DNA of 45,485 nt from Acetobacteraceae bacterium. Lineage in GTDB: Bacteria; Pseudomonadota; Alphaproteobacteria; Acetobacterales; Acetobacteraceae. Positions 25,110-41,797 of the stretch are shown here, piece after piece (the first letter of the stretch is position 1; each line of letters starts with the position of its first letter). Below the pieces are notes generated by a model. That model saw nothing but the letters and a program-made list of their open reading frames with translations, did not search any database and was not told the DNA's origin. The translations under genes and the position numbers were made by a program. The stretch spans positions 1 to 45,485 of the forward strand of contig JAIEOO010000072.1 of assembly GCA_019750475.1 (NCBI GenBank), read 5' to 3'.

Positions 25110-25999
25110 GCGACCATGCCCCGCAGCGCCGTGGCGGCGGCCATCATGCCGAGCACGTAGGCCAGCACGCCGGTGCCGTTGTACCAGGGCGCCAGCTTGC
25201 GCGGGTCCGTCATCATCTTCCGCATGAAGACGAGCTGGAGCGCGAGCAGGAGCGTCACGATCCCGGCCTGCAGCGCGGCGCCCCAGGCCAGCAGCAGCGC
25301 GACGACCGCGAGCTGCGGCACGGCCATGAACCAGCAGGCGATCCAGGCCGCGCGCTCCGGCCCGTAGCGCGCGGGGATGGAGGCGATTCCCATCCGCCGG
25401 TCGCCCTCGATCGCCTTGAAGTCGTTCAGCGTCATGATGCCGTGCGCGCCGAGGCCGTAGAGCAGGGCGACGACGAGGACCCGCCAATCCGGAACGGCAT
25501 CGGCCATCACCGCGGCGGCGGTGATCCAGGGCAGGCTCTCATAGGACAGGCCGCAGGCGAGGTTGCCCCACCAGCCATCCTGCTTGAGCCGGGCGGGCGG
25601 CGCCGAATAGGCCCAGGCCAGCAGCAGCGCGAGGATCGTCGCCGCGAAGCCCCAGGCGCCGAGCGCCGCGCCGATGAGCAGCGAGACGCCGGACCACAGG
25701 ATCGCGAGCCAGAGCCCCATGCGGCCCGGGATGCGCCCCGAGGGGATGGGGCGGTTGGGCTCGTTGATGGCGTCCACGTGCCGGTCGAACCAGTCGTTCA
25801 CCGCCTGGCTCGTCGCGCAGACCATGGGGCCGGCGAGCAGCAGGCCGAGCGCGACGAGGCCCCAGCGGCCGTCGAAGGGCACGCCCGACGCGACGGCGCC
25901 GCAGAGGAAGGCCCAGACCGGCGGGAACCAGGTCACCGGCTTGAACAGCTCCAGCACCGCGGTCGGATCTATCTGTCGCTGCAAGGCCCGCCCGCTCAC
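25106..25999 (-). CDS. bchG: Bacteriochlorophyll synthase
   Basis: Attaches geranylgeranyl or phytyl pyrophosphate to bacteriochlorophyllide in the membrane. The 297-residue UbiA-type prenyltransferase has about eight or nine membrane segments. Its prenyl-diphosphate motif is NDWFDRHVDAINEPNRPIP, and the second aspartate-rich loop is TLNDFKAIEGDRRMG. The start is a GTG, 4 bp after the ppsR stop, so repressor and synthase are probably made from one message. Length and order match BchG of other purple bacteria. Confidence 0.96.
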   Translation of the reverse strand: MSGRALQRQIDPTAVLELFKPVTWFPPVWAFLCGAVASGVPFDGRWGLVALGLLLAGPMVCATSQAVNDWFDRHVDAINEPNRPIPSGRIPGRMGLWLAILWSGVSLLIGAALGAWGFAATILALLLAWAYSAPPARLKQDGWWGNLACGLSYESLPWITAAAVMADAVPDWRVLVVALLYGLGAHGIMTLNDFKAIEGDRRMGIASIPARYGPERAAWIACWFMAVPQLAVVALLLAWGAALQAGIVTLLLALQLVFMRKMMTDPRKLAPWYNGTGVLAYVLGMMAAATALRGMVA

Positions 26000-26003
26000 G
26001 ATC

Positions 26004-27401
26004 CTAGTTCTCCTCTTCCGGGCCAGGATCGCCGATGCCGTAGCGGCGGAGCTTCACGTAGAGCGACTGGCGGGACAGCCCTAGCATCTCGGCGGCTGAC
26101 GCCCTGTTGTCCTTGGTCAATTCCAGCGCGGCTTCGATCGCCAGTTTCTCGATGACGTCCGTCGCCTCCCGCACCAGCTCCTTGAGCGGCACCCGCCCGA
26201 CGAGCTCGGTGAGCTGGCCGGCCGCCGCCGGCAGGTCGGCGCCTGGCGGCGCCGCGGTCGCGGCGCGCGGCCCGACGTCGCGGATGGTGAAGCCGAAGCA
26301 GGGCTCGCCGTGATCGACGACCGGCGTGGCCGACACCTCGACCTCGGCCTCGGTGCCGTGGTCGCCGCGCAGCGCGGTGCGGAACAGGCGCACCGGGCCG
26401 CGGCCGCGGACCTGCGCCATCAGCACCTCCATCTCGACCGCCTGGCGGCCGAGGAAGCGGGAGAGGGGCTGGTTCAGCGCCGCCGCCTCGGTCGGCAGCT
26501 GCGCGAGGTCGATGAAGGCGGGGTTGGCGGTCAGGATCCGGCCCGTCTCGTCGGTCAGGACGAAGGCGTCGGGCGTGCTCTCGACGAATTCGGCGAGCCG
26601 CGCCTGGACCTCGGCCGATTCGGGCGGCGCCTCGGGCTGGATGTAGGACAGCCGGACGAGGAAGAGGGACGCGCGCTCCTGCCGGAGCAGCGAGGCCGAG
26701 ACCAGGACGGCCCGGCCCGAGGCGGCGAGGAGCGCGCGGCGTTCCTCGGCCTGGCCGGCGCTGCGCACCGCGGCGAGCAGCGCGTCCACCCGGGCCCGGT
26801 CGGCTTCGGCGAAGGCCGCGAGGAAGCTGGGCTCGGCGCCGAAGATGCGGTCCGCCGCGAGATTGGCCTCGAGTACGCGCAGCGTCGTGGCGTCGAGCAC
26901 CAGGACCGGCTCGGCGGTCATCTGGAACAGCAGGCGGTAGCGCGTCTCGGCCTGGCGCAGCCGGGCATATTCGCGCTCCATCGCCTGCTGGGCCTCGACG
27001 AGCCGCTGCTGGAGGCTGGCGAGCTGCCGCAGGTCGCGGCCGAAGATGACGGTGCGCGAGCCGACGCGGGACGCCGAGCACATGACGGGGAGGGTGATGC
27101 CCTCGCCGGTGCGCAGGTTGAGGTGCCGCCAGCGCGAGGAGCCGCCGCGGGCGGCCTCGTCGAGCATGTCGGTGACCTTCGCGCGGCTGTCCTCCGCCGC
27201 GCTGTCGAGCAGCGTCCGGTCGAGCCAGGACCGCCGGCCGCCCGAGGCGGTCGCCAGATCCTCCGACCCGAAGGCCATGTCGCGGATCACGCCCGCACCA
27301 TCCATCACGAAAGCGACGTCTGCCGCCGCCGTGATGAGGCGCGAAGCGGCCTCAGCGTCCATGTCCCCGAGCGAGTGTCCAGGGGAGCCGAAACCCAACA
27401 C
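26004..27401 (-). CDS. ppsR: PpsR/CrtJ photosynthesis gene repressor
   Basis: Redox- and antirepressor-controlled repressor of bch, crt and puc genes under oxygen. About 465 residues: an N-terminal PAS domain, a glutamine-rich helix (LQQRLVEAQQAMEREYARLRQ, here split), two further PAS domains and a Fis-type helix-turn-helix (ASAAEMLGLSRQSLYVKLRR). An ATG at 27362 exists, but PpsR-type residues FGSPGHSLGD precede it, so the GTG at 27401 with AAAGGA upstream is preferred. Only Cys 108 and Cys 368 are present; no Cys lies near 250 or just before the HTH, where CrtJ has Cys 249 and Cys 420 (Ala 421 here). It follows ppaA by 49 bp. Confidence 0.93.
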   Translation of the reverse strand: MLGFGSPGHSLGDMDAEAASRLITAAADVAFVMDGAGVIRDMAFGSEDLATASGGRRSWLDRTLLDSAAEDSRAKVTDMLDEAARGGSSRWRHLNLRTGEGITLPVMCSASRVGSRTVIFGRDLRQLASLQQRLVEAQQAMEREYARLRQAETRYRLLFQMTAEPVLVLDATTLRVLEANLAADRIFGAEPSFLAAFAEADRARVDALLAAVRSAGQAEERRALLAASGRAVLVSASLLRQERASLFLVRLSYIQPEAPPESAEVQARLAEFVESTPDAFVLTDETGRILTANPAFIDLAQLPTEAAALNQPLSRFLGRQAVEMEVLMAQVRGRGPVRLFRTALRGDHGTEAEVEVSATPVVDHGEPCFGFTIRDVGPRAATAAPPGADLPAAAGQLTELVGRVPLKELVREATDVIEKLAIEAALELTKDNRASAAEMLGLSRQSLYVKLRRYGIGDPGPEEEN

Positions 27402-27412
27402 GCGTTCTGGGA

Positions 27413-27418
27413 TCCTTT
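27413..27418 (-). promoter_or_regulatory. Ribosome binding site supporting the ppsR GTG start
   Basis: AAAGGA on the minus strand lies 11 nt before the GTG at 27401. Together with the family-like residues encoded between the GTG and the downstream ATG, it supports the longer ppsR product. The spacing is slightly long. Confidence 0.45.
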
Positions 27419-27450
27419 GCCGTTCGAACCTTGTCGTTCGCGCGGGTAGT

Positions 27451-30325
<2,875 letters not shown>

Positions 30326-30329
30326 CGCC

Positions 30330-31878
30330 ATGCAGCTGACCCTCTGGACCTATGAAGGACCGCCGCATGTGGGGGCGATGCGCGTCGCGGCCTCCATGCG
30401 CGGCCTGCACTACGTGCTGCACGCCCCGCAGGGGGACACCTACGCCGACCTCCTCTTCACCATGATCGAGCGGCGCGACTCGCGCCCGCCCGTCACCTAC
30501 ACGACCTTCCAGGCCCGCGACCTCGGCGGTGACACGGCGGAGCTGTTCAAGACGGCGCTGCGGGACGCGCATGACCGCTTCCGTCCGGAGGCGCTGCTGG
30601 TCGGCTCCTCCTGCACCGCCGAACTCATCCAGGACGATCCCGGCGGCCTCGCCGGCGGCATGGGCCTGCCCGTGCCCGTCGTGCCGCTGGAGCTGCCCGC
30701 CTACCAGAAGAAGGAGAACTGGGGCGCCGCCGAGACCTTCTATCAACTGGTCCGCACCTTCGCCCGCGGCACCAGGCGGCGCGAGCGCCTGCCCGGCCAG
30801 CCCCCCCGCTGCAACATCCTCGGCCCGACCTCGCTCGGCTTCCGCAACCGCGACGACGTCGTCGAGGTGCAGCGGCTGCTGGAGAGCCTGGGCGTCGAGG
30901 TGAACGTGGTCGCGCCGCTCGGCGCGCGGCCGACCGACCTCGCGCGGCTCGGCGACGCCGACTTCAACCTGGACCTCTACCCGGAGGTCTCGGGCCAGGT
31001 GGCGTCCTGGCTGCAGCGCAATCTCGGCCAGCCGGCCACGAAGACGGTGCCCATCGGCGTCGGCGCGACGCGCGACTTCCTGCGCGAGGTGGCGGCGCTC
31101 GCCGGTGTCGAGGCGCCGGAGGAGCCCGCGACCTCCCGCCTGCCCTGGTACTCGCGCAGCGTGGACAGCACCTACCTCACGGGCAAGCGCGTCTTCGTCT
31201 TCGCCGACGGCACGCACGCCCTCGCCGCCGCCCGCATCGCGGCGGAGGAGATGGGCTTCGCCGTGGTGGGCCTCGGCACCTACAGCCGCGAGATGGCGCG
31301 CGACGTCCGCGCCATGGCCGGGCGGCTCGGCGTCGAGGCGCTGGTCACCGACGACTACCTCGAGGTGGAGCGCGCCATCGCCGAGGCCCAGCCGGAGCTG
31401 GTGCTGGGCACGCAGATGGAGCGGCACATCGCCAAGCGCCTCGGCGTGCCCTGCGCGGTCATCTCCTCGCCCGTGCACGTGCAGGACTTCCCGGCGCGCC
31501 ACTCGCCGCAGATGGGCTTCGAGGGTGCGAACGTCATCTTCGACACCTGGGTCCATCCGCTGATGATGGGCCTCGAGGAGCACCTCCTCGCCATGTTCCG
31601 CGAGGATTTCGAGTTCCACGACGGCGCCGCGCCTTCCCATCTCGGTCACGGAAAGGCGGTCGAGGTGGCCGAGGCGCCGGCCGCGGTGGCCGAAGCGCCG
31701 GCCCCCGTCGTCGCCCTGGCGCCGGAGGCCACGGCCTGGCTGCCGGACGCCGAGGCCGAGCTGAAGAAGATCCCGTTCTTCGTGCGCGGCAAGGCGCGGC
31801 GCAACACCGAGCGCTTCGCCGCCGAACGTGGGATCGCCCGCATTTCCGTCGAAACCCTCTACGACGCGAAGGCCCACT

Positions 31879-31889
<11 letters not shown>
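30330..31889 (+). CDS. bchB: Dark protochlorophyllide reductase subunit B
   Basis: Partner of BchN in the catalytic component. The 519-residue protein has Asp 36 ([12 protein letters not shown]), the unusual aspartate ligand of the cluster in this enzyme, and the central nitrogenase-like domain. After about residue 430 an Ala/Pro/Glu-rich linker with repeated VAEAPA leads to the small C-terminal helical domain ([19 protein letters not shown]) that caps the active site. bchH starts inside the last codons (11-bp overlap). Confidence 0.97.
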
Positions 31890-36328
<4,439 letters not shown>

Positions 36329-36329
<1 letters not shown>

Positions 36330-37015
36330 TGCCGTCGGACACCTACGCCACGCGGCGCTCGCAACTCGAGACCTATTTCGACCGCACGGCGGCCGAGGCG
36401 TGGAAGCGCCTGACCTCCGACGCGCCGGTTTCCGGCGTGCGCGCCACCGTCCGCGCCGGCCGCGCCGAGATGCGCGAGGCGCTGCTCTCCTGGCTGCCGC
36501 GGGACCTGCATGGCCGCCGCATCCTGGACGCCGGCTGCGGCACGGGCGTGCTGGCGACCGAGGCCGCGCGGCGCGGCGCCGATGTCGTGGCCATCGACAT
36601 CTCCGAGAGCCTCGTGTCCCACGCCCGCGACAACGCGGCCCGGCAGGGCGGGCGCCAGCCGGTCTTCATGGTGGGCGACATGCTCGACCCGGCGCTCGGC
36701 CGGTTCGATCACGTCGTCGCCATGGACAGCCTGATCCACTACCGGCTGCCCGACATCGCCGATGCCTGCGCGCGCCTGCTCGCCCGGACCGAATGGTCGC
36801 TCGTCATGACGATCGCCCCGCGCACGCCGCTGCTGGCCGCGATGCACGCCGTGGGTCAGCTCTTCCCGCGCGGCGACCGGTCCCCGGCCATCGAGCCCGC
36901 GAAGCCGCAGGCGCTGCGGCGGCTGGTGGACGCGCGGGGCCATCGCGGCGGGCGCGAGCATCGCGTGGCGCGCGGCTTCTACATCTCCCACGCCATGGAA
37001 TGGCTGCCGCGATGA
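36329..37015 (+). CDS. bchM: Mg-protoporphyrin IX O-methyltransferase
   Basis: Methylates the C13 propionate of Mg-protoporphyrin IX using S-adenosylmethionine. The 228-residue protein has the SAM motif RRILDAGCGTGVLATEAA, the acidic loop VVAIDIS and VVAMDSLIHYRL. It begins on the final A of the bchL stop codon, and its own stop overlaps the lhaA start, as in the bchFNBHLM-lhaA-puhA superoperon of other purple bacteria. Confidence 0.96.
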
Positions 37016-38451
37016 GCGAGGCCGCGAAGAAGCTGGGCTTTGCCAGGGCGTGGATGAAGCTCTCGCCGTCCATGCTGCCCTTCGCGGATGCGGCGACCGC
37101 CGAACTGCCGATGAAGCGGCTGCTGCGGCTGTCGCTGTTCCAGATCTCCGTCGGCATGGCGGCGGTGCTGCTGATCGGCACGCTCAACCGGGTGATGATC
37201 GTCGAGCTCGGCGTGCCCGTCTCGCTCGTCGCCTTCATGGTGGCGCTGCCGCTCGTCTTCGCGCCGCTGCGCGCGCTGATCGGCTTCCGGTCGGACAACC
37301 ACCGCTCGGTGCTGGGCTGGCGCCGCACGCCCTACATCTGGTTCGGCACGATCTTCCAGTTCAGCGGCTTCGCGATGATGCCCTTCGCGCTGATCCTGCT
37401 CTCGGGCGACACGACGGGCCCGATGTGGGCGGGGCAGCTGGCGGCGGCCATCGCCTTCCTGCTCGTCGGCGCTGGGATGCACACGGTGCAGACGGTGGGG
37501 CTGGCACTGGCGACGGATCTCGCCCCGCGGGAGGCGCAGCCCAAGGTCGTCGCGCTGCTCTCGGCCGCGCTGCTCGCGGGCATGGTCATCGCGGGCGTCG
37601 TCTTCGGCGCGCTGCTCACGCCCTTCACGCAGATCAAGCTGATCCAGTGCATCCAGGGCGCGGCGGTGCTGACCCTGCTGCTCAACCTCGTCGCCATGTG
37701 GAAGCAGGAGCCACGGGACCGCAGCCGCAGCCTCGCCCGCCCCGAGCGGGAGCCGAGCTTCACCGAGGCCTGGCGGGAGCTGGCGCTGACCGGGCCGTGG
37801 AAGCGCCGGCTCTTCGCCACCGGCCTCGGCACCTTCGCCTTCTCGATGCAGGACGTGCTGCTCGAGCCCTATGGCGGCCAGGTGCTCGGCCTGACGGTGG
37901 GCGCGACGACGCTGCTGACCGCGGGCTTCGCCACCGGCGGCATGCTGGGCTTCCTGCGGGGCGCGCGCATCATCGGCGCGGGCGCCGATGCCAGCCGCAT
38001 CGCCGGCTTCGGCGCGGCCTGGGGTGTGGCCGGCTTCGCCGCGGTGATCCTGGCGGGCGCCGTGGCGAGCGGGGGTCTCTTCGCCGCCGGCGTCTGCGTC
38101 ATCGGCTTCGGCGCCGGTCTCTTCGCCCACGGCGTGCTGACCAGCTGCATGCAGTCGGCCCCGGCGGACAAGGTCGGGCTCGCGCTCGGCGCCTGGGGCG
38201 CGGTGCAGGCGACGGCCGCCGGCTGCGCCGTGCTGACCGGCGGCATCATCCGCGACCTGGTGGCGAGCTTCGCCATGGCCGGCGGCCTCGGCGAGGCGCT
38301 GACGGCGCCGTCCGTCGGCTACGGCGCCGTCTACCTGCTCGAGATCCTGCTGCTCTTCGCGACGCTGGCCGTCATCGGTCCGCTCGTGCGCGCGGCGCCC
38401 CGCACTCCCCGGCCCATGGATCTTCCGGCCGGCCCCATCACCGCAACCTGA
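37012..38451 (+). CDS. lhaA: Light-harvesting complex 1 assembly protein LhaA
   Basis: PucC-family inner-membrane protein of 479 residues with about twelve membrane segments that assists LH1 assembly. LNRVMIVELGVPVSLVAFMV and the loop RSDNHRSVLGWRRTPYIWF are strongly characteristic of LhaA, as is the position between bchM and puhA. The true start is the ATG overlapping the bchM stop. The two paralogues here, this one and the gene at 23772, share the fold but keep different neighbours, matching separate conserved lineages. Confidence 0.96.
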   Translation: MSEAAKKLGFARAWMKLSPSMLPFADAATAELPMKRLLRLSLFQISVGMAAVLLIGTLNRVMIVELGVPVSLVAFMVALPLVFAPLRALIGFRSDNHRSVLGWRRTPYIWFGTIFQFSGFAMMPFALILLSGDTTGPMWAGQLAAAIAFLLVGAGMHTVQTVGLALATDLAPREAQPKVVALLSAALLAGMVIAGVVFGALLTPFTQIKLIQCIQGAAVLTLLLNLVAMWKQEPRDRSRSLARPEREPSFTEAWRELALTGPWKRRLFATGLGTFAFSMQDVLLEPYGGQVLGLTVGATTLLTAGFATGGMLGFLRGARIIGAGADASRIAGFGAAWGVAGFAAVILAGAVASGGLFAAGVCVIGFGAGLFAHGVLTSCMQSAPADKVGLALGAWGAVQATAAGCAVLTGGIIRDLVASFAMAGGLGEALTAPSVGYGAVYLLEILLLFATLAVIGPLVRAAPRTPRPMDLPAGPITAT

Positions 38452-38454
38452 CGG

Positions 38455-38461
38455 AAGGAGG
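38455..38461 (+). promoter_or_regulatory. Strong ribosome binding site of puhA
   Basis: AAGGAGG lies 6 nt before the puhA ATG, a near-perfect anti-Shine-Dalgarno match. Most neighbouring PGC genes rely on overlap with the upstream stop, so this site would let the structural H subunit be translated more than its assembly and biosynthesis neighbours. Confidence 0.75.
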
Positions 38462-38467
38462 CCCACC

Positions 38468-39253
38468 ATGGCCGGCGGCAACTGGATCACCTCGTTGGAC
38501 CTGGCGACGGTGTCGCTCTACGGGTTCTGGATCTTCTTCGCGGCGCTGATCGCGTACCTTCACCGCGAGAATAAGCGCGAGGGCTACCCGCTCATCGTGC
38601 CGGGCAAGCCGCTGATGCGGCCCCAGGGCTTCCCCGGCGTGCCGGAGCCCAAGATCCTCCGGAAGCTGCATGGCGGCGAGGTGCCCTTCCCGCGTGGCGA
38701 GGACCCGCAGCGCCCGATCGCGGCGGTCTGGGCCGACCCCACCTCCGGCGCGCCGCTCATCCCCACGGGCGACCCGATGGTGGACGGCGTCGGCCCGGCC
38801 GCCTGGGCGCTCCGCGCCGAGGAGCCGGCGCTGTTCTACGACGACGCGATGCCCGCCATCATCCCGCTGCGCATCGCCCCGGACTTCAACGTGGACGACC
38901 GTGATCCCGATCCGCGCGGGATGACGGTGGTGGACGCCGACGGCGTCGCCTCCGGCACCTGCGTGGACATCTGGGTGGACCGCAGCGAGCACATCTTCCG
39001 CTACCTCGAGGTCGCGGTGCCGACGGATGCCGGCGAGCGGCGCATCATGATCCCCGTGCCGCTGATGAAGATCGTCGAGCAGGGCGGCCGCCGGGTGGTC
39101 CGGGTGAGGACGCTGCTGAGGAAGCACTTCGCGACCGCGCCCACTCTGCGCAAGCCCGACCAGATCACGCTGCGCGAGGAGGACATGGTCTCGGCCTACT
39201 GCGCCGGCGGCCAGCTCTACGCCAAGCCCGACCGCGCCGGCCCGCTGATCTGA
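38468..39253 (+). CDS. puhA: Photosynthetic reaction centre H subunit
   Basis: Structural subunit that caps the L/M reaction centre on the cytoplasmic side and shapes proton delivery to QB. The 261-residue protein has the single N-terminal membrane span (about 12-31, SLYGFWIFFAALIAYLHREN) and the beta-rich cytoplasmic domain with YPLIVPGKPLMRPQGFPG and FPRGEDPQRP-like residues. Length agrees with the family. The partner subunits L and M (puf genes) are outside the window. Confidence 0.98.
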   Translation: MAGGNWITSLDLATVSLYGFWIFFAALIAYLHRENKREGYPLIVPGKPLMRPQGFPGVPEPKILRKLHGGEVPFPRGEDPQRPIAAVWADPTSGAPLIPTGDPMVDGVGPAAWALRAEEPALFYDDAMPAIIPLRIAPDFNVDDRDPDPRGMTVVDADGVASGTCVDIWVDRSEHIFRYLEVAVPTDAGERRIMIPVPLMKIVEQGGRRVVRVRTLLRKHFATAPTLRKPDQITLREEDMVSAYCAGGQLYAKPDRAGPLI

Positions 39254-39293
39254 GGCCGCCGCCAGCACGGAACGAGAAGCACCAGAGGAAGCC

Positions 39294-39962
39294 ATGAAGC
39301 GCGTCACCAGCATCCGCGAGCACGAGAACGAGCCCATCCCGGGCCTGCCCGAGAGGCTGCCGGCCGGCGAGGGCGTCGTCTGGCAGGGGAGCCCGCGCTG
39401 GGCGCCCCTGGCGAAGCGCGCCTTCCACCTGCGCGGCCTCGCCATCTACTTCGGCGTGCTGGTGGCGTGGCGCGTGGCCGAGGGCGTGGCGGACGGATCG
39501 TCCTGGGGGGCGGCTCTGGCCTCGGCCTGGACGCTCCTGCTGCTGGCGCCGCTCTGCCTCGGGGTGCTGGCCGGCATCGGCTACATGATGGCGCGGTCGG
39601 CGCTCTACACCGTGACCAACCGGCGCGTCGTCCTGCGCGTCGGCGTCGCGCTGCCGATGACGATCAACATCCCCTTCAGCCGGATCGAGACGGCCGCGGT
39701 GCGCCGCCACGCCGACGGGACGGAGGATATCGTGCTGACCCTGGCGAAGGGTCACCGCATCGCCTGGCTGGCACTCTGGCCGCATGCGCGGCCCTGGCGA
39801 CTGACCGCGCCGGAGCCGATGCTGCGGGCCCTGCCCGTGACGGAGGGCGCGGCGCAGGTGCTGTCCCGCGCGCTCGCCGCGAGCGCCGGACAGGAGGTGG
39901 CGGCGCCGGCGACGGACGAGCCGCGCCGCGCGATCCGCCTGCCGCAAGGGGCCGTCGCATGA
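39294..39962 (+). CDS. puhB: Reaction centre assembly protein PuhB
   Basis: Assembly factor for the reaction centre. The 222-residue protein has two membrane segments (about 48-64 and 76-99) followed by a bacterial PH-like domain (ALYTVTNRRVVLRVGVALP and NIPFSRIETAAVRRH). This layout and the position after puhA identify PuhB. The last codons overlap puhC by 4 bp. The mechanism is not known; in Rhodobacter capsulatus its loss lowers reaction-centre levels. Confidence 0.95.
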   Translation: MKRVTSIREHENEPIPGLPERLPAGEGVVWQGSPRWAPLAKRAFHLRGLAIYFGVLVAWRVAEGVADGSSWGAALASAWTLLLLAPLCLGVLAGIGYMMARSALYTVTNRRVVLRVGVALPMTINIPFSRIETAAVRRHADGTEDIVLTLAKGHRIAWLALWPHARPWRLTAPEPMLRALPVTEGAAQVLSRALAASAGQEVAAPATDEPRRAIRLPQGAVA

Positions 39963-40384
39963 CGCCCTGGACGAAGAATCCGACCGTGCCGCTGACCCTG
40001 GCCGGGCTGGTCATCGCGACGACGCTCGTGGTCGTCGGGCCGGGGAAGCTGCTGAGCCCGACGCCCGAACTCGGCCTTCCCGCGCAATCGCGCGACCTTC
40101 GTTTCGACGACCGCGCGGACGGGAGCGTGGTGGTGACCGACGCCCGCACCGGCGAGGAGATCCAGCGCTATCCGTCCGGTGACGCGGCCTTCATCCGCGG
40201 GGCGCTGCGCGCGCTCACCCGCGAGCGCCGCATGGAAGAAATCGGTCGGGAAGCGCCTTTTGTCGTGGCGCGGTGGCCCGATGGCCGGATTACACTGCAG
40301 GACGCGGCCACCGGGCGCAGCGTGGAACTCCTCGCCTTCGGGATCACCCAGGCGGAGACCTTCGCCCGGTTCCTGCCGCGCTGA
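39959..40384 (+). CDS. puhC: Photosynthetic complex assembly protein PuhC
   Basis: Small membrane-anchored protein of 141 residues: one N-terminal span at about 10-27 and a soluble domain with RFDDRADGSVVVTDARTGEE (split) repeating the pattern DGxVxVxDAxTG. Short for the family, but PuhC is variable. It is needed for normal organisation of the reaction centre-LH1 complex in Rhodobacter. The start overlaps puhB (ATGA). The open frame upstream of the ATG belongs to the shadow of puhB. Confidence 0.9.
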   Translation: MTPWTKNPTVPLTLAGLVIATTLVVVGPGKLLSPTPELGLPAQSRDLRFDDRADGSVVVTDARTGEEIQRYPSGDAAFIRGALRALTRERRMEEIGREAPFVVARWPDGRITLQDAATGRSVELLAFGITQAETFARFLPR

Positions 40385-40400
40385 CAGGAGAACAACGACA

Positions 40401-40727
40401 ATGAGGAAGGACAGCGGCGGAGGATGGTTCGGACCGCGCAGGATCGAGGTTCCCTGCACCGTCGAGATCGAACGCAGCTTCGACAGCCTGCACGCCCATG
40501 CGATCCCGGAGGGCGTCATGCTCCGTCCGGGCGACCGGGTGGTGATCAACAACCTGCCGGATGACATCGCCCACAGCGGCACGACCAGCTTCGAGACGAC
40601 GGCGACCGTGTTCCGCGCCCATCCGCTCACGCGCTGGTGGACGGAGATGCGGGCCATCGCGGAGCTGACGGAACTGTATCACTGCGGCTTCGAACCGAAG
40701 GACGCCTTCGAGGAGCAGGCGGCATGA
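40401..40727 (+). CDS. Small conserved PGC protein of unknown function
   Basis: Soluble protein of 108 residues with no membrane span and no known catalytic motif. From memory of purple-bacterial clusters, a similar short gene with the core [12 protein letters not shown], a [11 protein letters not shown]-like segment, a [10 protein letters not shown] segment and a C-terminal [10 protein letters not shown] sits between puhC and acsF in many alphaproteobacteria; none has an assigned function that I know. It starts 16 bp after puhC with GGAGAAC upstream, and its stop overlaps the acsF start, so it may be made with AcsF. An accessory role for the cyclase is possible but unproven. Confidence 0.8.
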   Translation: MRKDSGGGWFGPRRIEVPCTVEIERSFDSLHAHAIPEGVMLRPGDRVVINNLPDDIAHSGTTSFETTATVFRAHPLTRWWTEMRAIAELTELYHCGFEPKDAFEEQAA

Positions 40728-41797
40728 ACGCGATCACGCCGAGCCCCAAGGGGGGCATGAACGAGACGACGCGCATGGCCACCACCGAGACGGTGCTGAG
40801 CCCGCGCTTCTACACGACCGACTTCGCCGCGCTCGAATCGATCGACGTCTCGCCGGTGCGCGCGGAGTGGGACAAGCTGATGGCGGAGTTCCGCGCCGAC
40901 CCCAACAAGGGGCATTTCGTGCGCGACGAGAGCTTCGACCATTTCCGGCTGGAAGACCTGCCCGAGCCGCTCCAGAAGGAGGTGCTGGAGTTCCTCGTCA
41001 GCTCCGTGACGGCGGAGTTCTCGGGCTGCGTCCTCTACGCCGAGATCAAGAAGCGCATCGCCAACCCGGAGATGAAGGAACTCTTCGCGGTGATGAGCCG
41101 CGACGAGGCGCGCCACGCCGGCTTCATCAACGACGCGCTGAAGGACCTCAATGTCGGGGTGGACCTCGGCTTCCTGACCAAGGCCAAGAAGTACCACTAC
41201 TTCTCGCCGAAGTTCATCTTCTACGCGACCTACCTGTCGGAGAAGATCGGCTACGCGCGCTACATCACGATCTTCCGCCAGCTGGAGCGGCATCCGGAGC
41301 TGCGCTTCCACCCGATCTTCAACTGGTTCGAGAAGTGGTGCAACGACGAGTTCCGCCACGGCGAGGCCTTCGCGCTGCTGATGCGGGCCAACCCGCACCT
41401 GCTGCAGGGCCGGAACGTCTGGTGGTGCAAGTTCTTCCAGCTGGCGGTCTACGCGACGATGTATGTCCGCGACCACCAGCGGCCCGCCTTCCACCAGGCG
41501 CTCGGCATGACGGCGGACGATTACGACATGGAGGTGTTCCGCATCACCTCCGAGATCTGCCGCCAGGTTTTCCCGGTGACGCTGGAGGCGAACACGCCCG
41601 CCTTCAAGCGCGGCCTCGACCGGCTGCTCTCGATCAGCAACGCGCTGGACGAGGCGAAGAAGCAGGGGGGCGTCGGCGGCAGGCTGAAGCGCCTCGGCCT
41701 CTCGGTGCAGGCGGCCGTCACCTTCGCCGGGCTGTACTTCCAGCCCGGGCGGAAGGCGCCGCTCCCGGCCAACCCGCGCCTCGCACCGGTGTGGTGA
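40724..41797 (+). CDS. acsF: Aerobic Mg-protoporphyrin IX monomethyl ester cyclase
   Basis: Oxygen-dependent diiron enzyme that forms ring E of the (bacterio)chlorin. The 357-residue protein has ferritin-like diiron motifs: [24 protein letters not shown] and [13 protein letters not shown] 40724 overlaps the preceding stop; ATG 40757 and 40775 are internal alternatives. No oxygen-independent cyclase gene (bchE) is in the window. A cyclase that needs oxygen points to bacteriochlorophyll synthesis under aerobic conditions. puhE begins at the base after its stop. Confidence 0.97.
   Translation: MNAITPSPKGGMNETTRMATTETVLSPRFYTTDFAALESIDVSPVRAEWDKLMAEFRADPNKGHFVRDESFDHFRLEDLPEPLQKEVLEFLVSSVTAEFSGCVLYAEIKKRIANPEMKELFAVMSRDEARHAGFINDALKDLNVGVDLGFLTKAKKYHYFSPKFIFYATYLSEKIGYARYITIFRQLERHPELRFHPIFNWFEKWCNDEFRHGEAFALLMRANPHLLQGRNVWWCKFFQLAVYATMYVRDHQRPAFHQALGMTADDYDMEVFRITSEICRQVFPVTLEANTPAFKRGLDRLLSISNALDEAKKQGGVGGRLKRLGLSVQAAVTFAGLYFQPGRKAPLPANPRLAPVW

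Noticed and set aside
27422-27430. GTTCGAACC, resembling a tRNA T-loop, between ppaA and ppsR
   Set aside because: No acceptor stem, D-arm or anticodon arm can be folded around it within the 49-bp gap.
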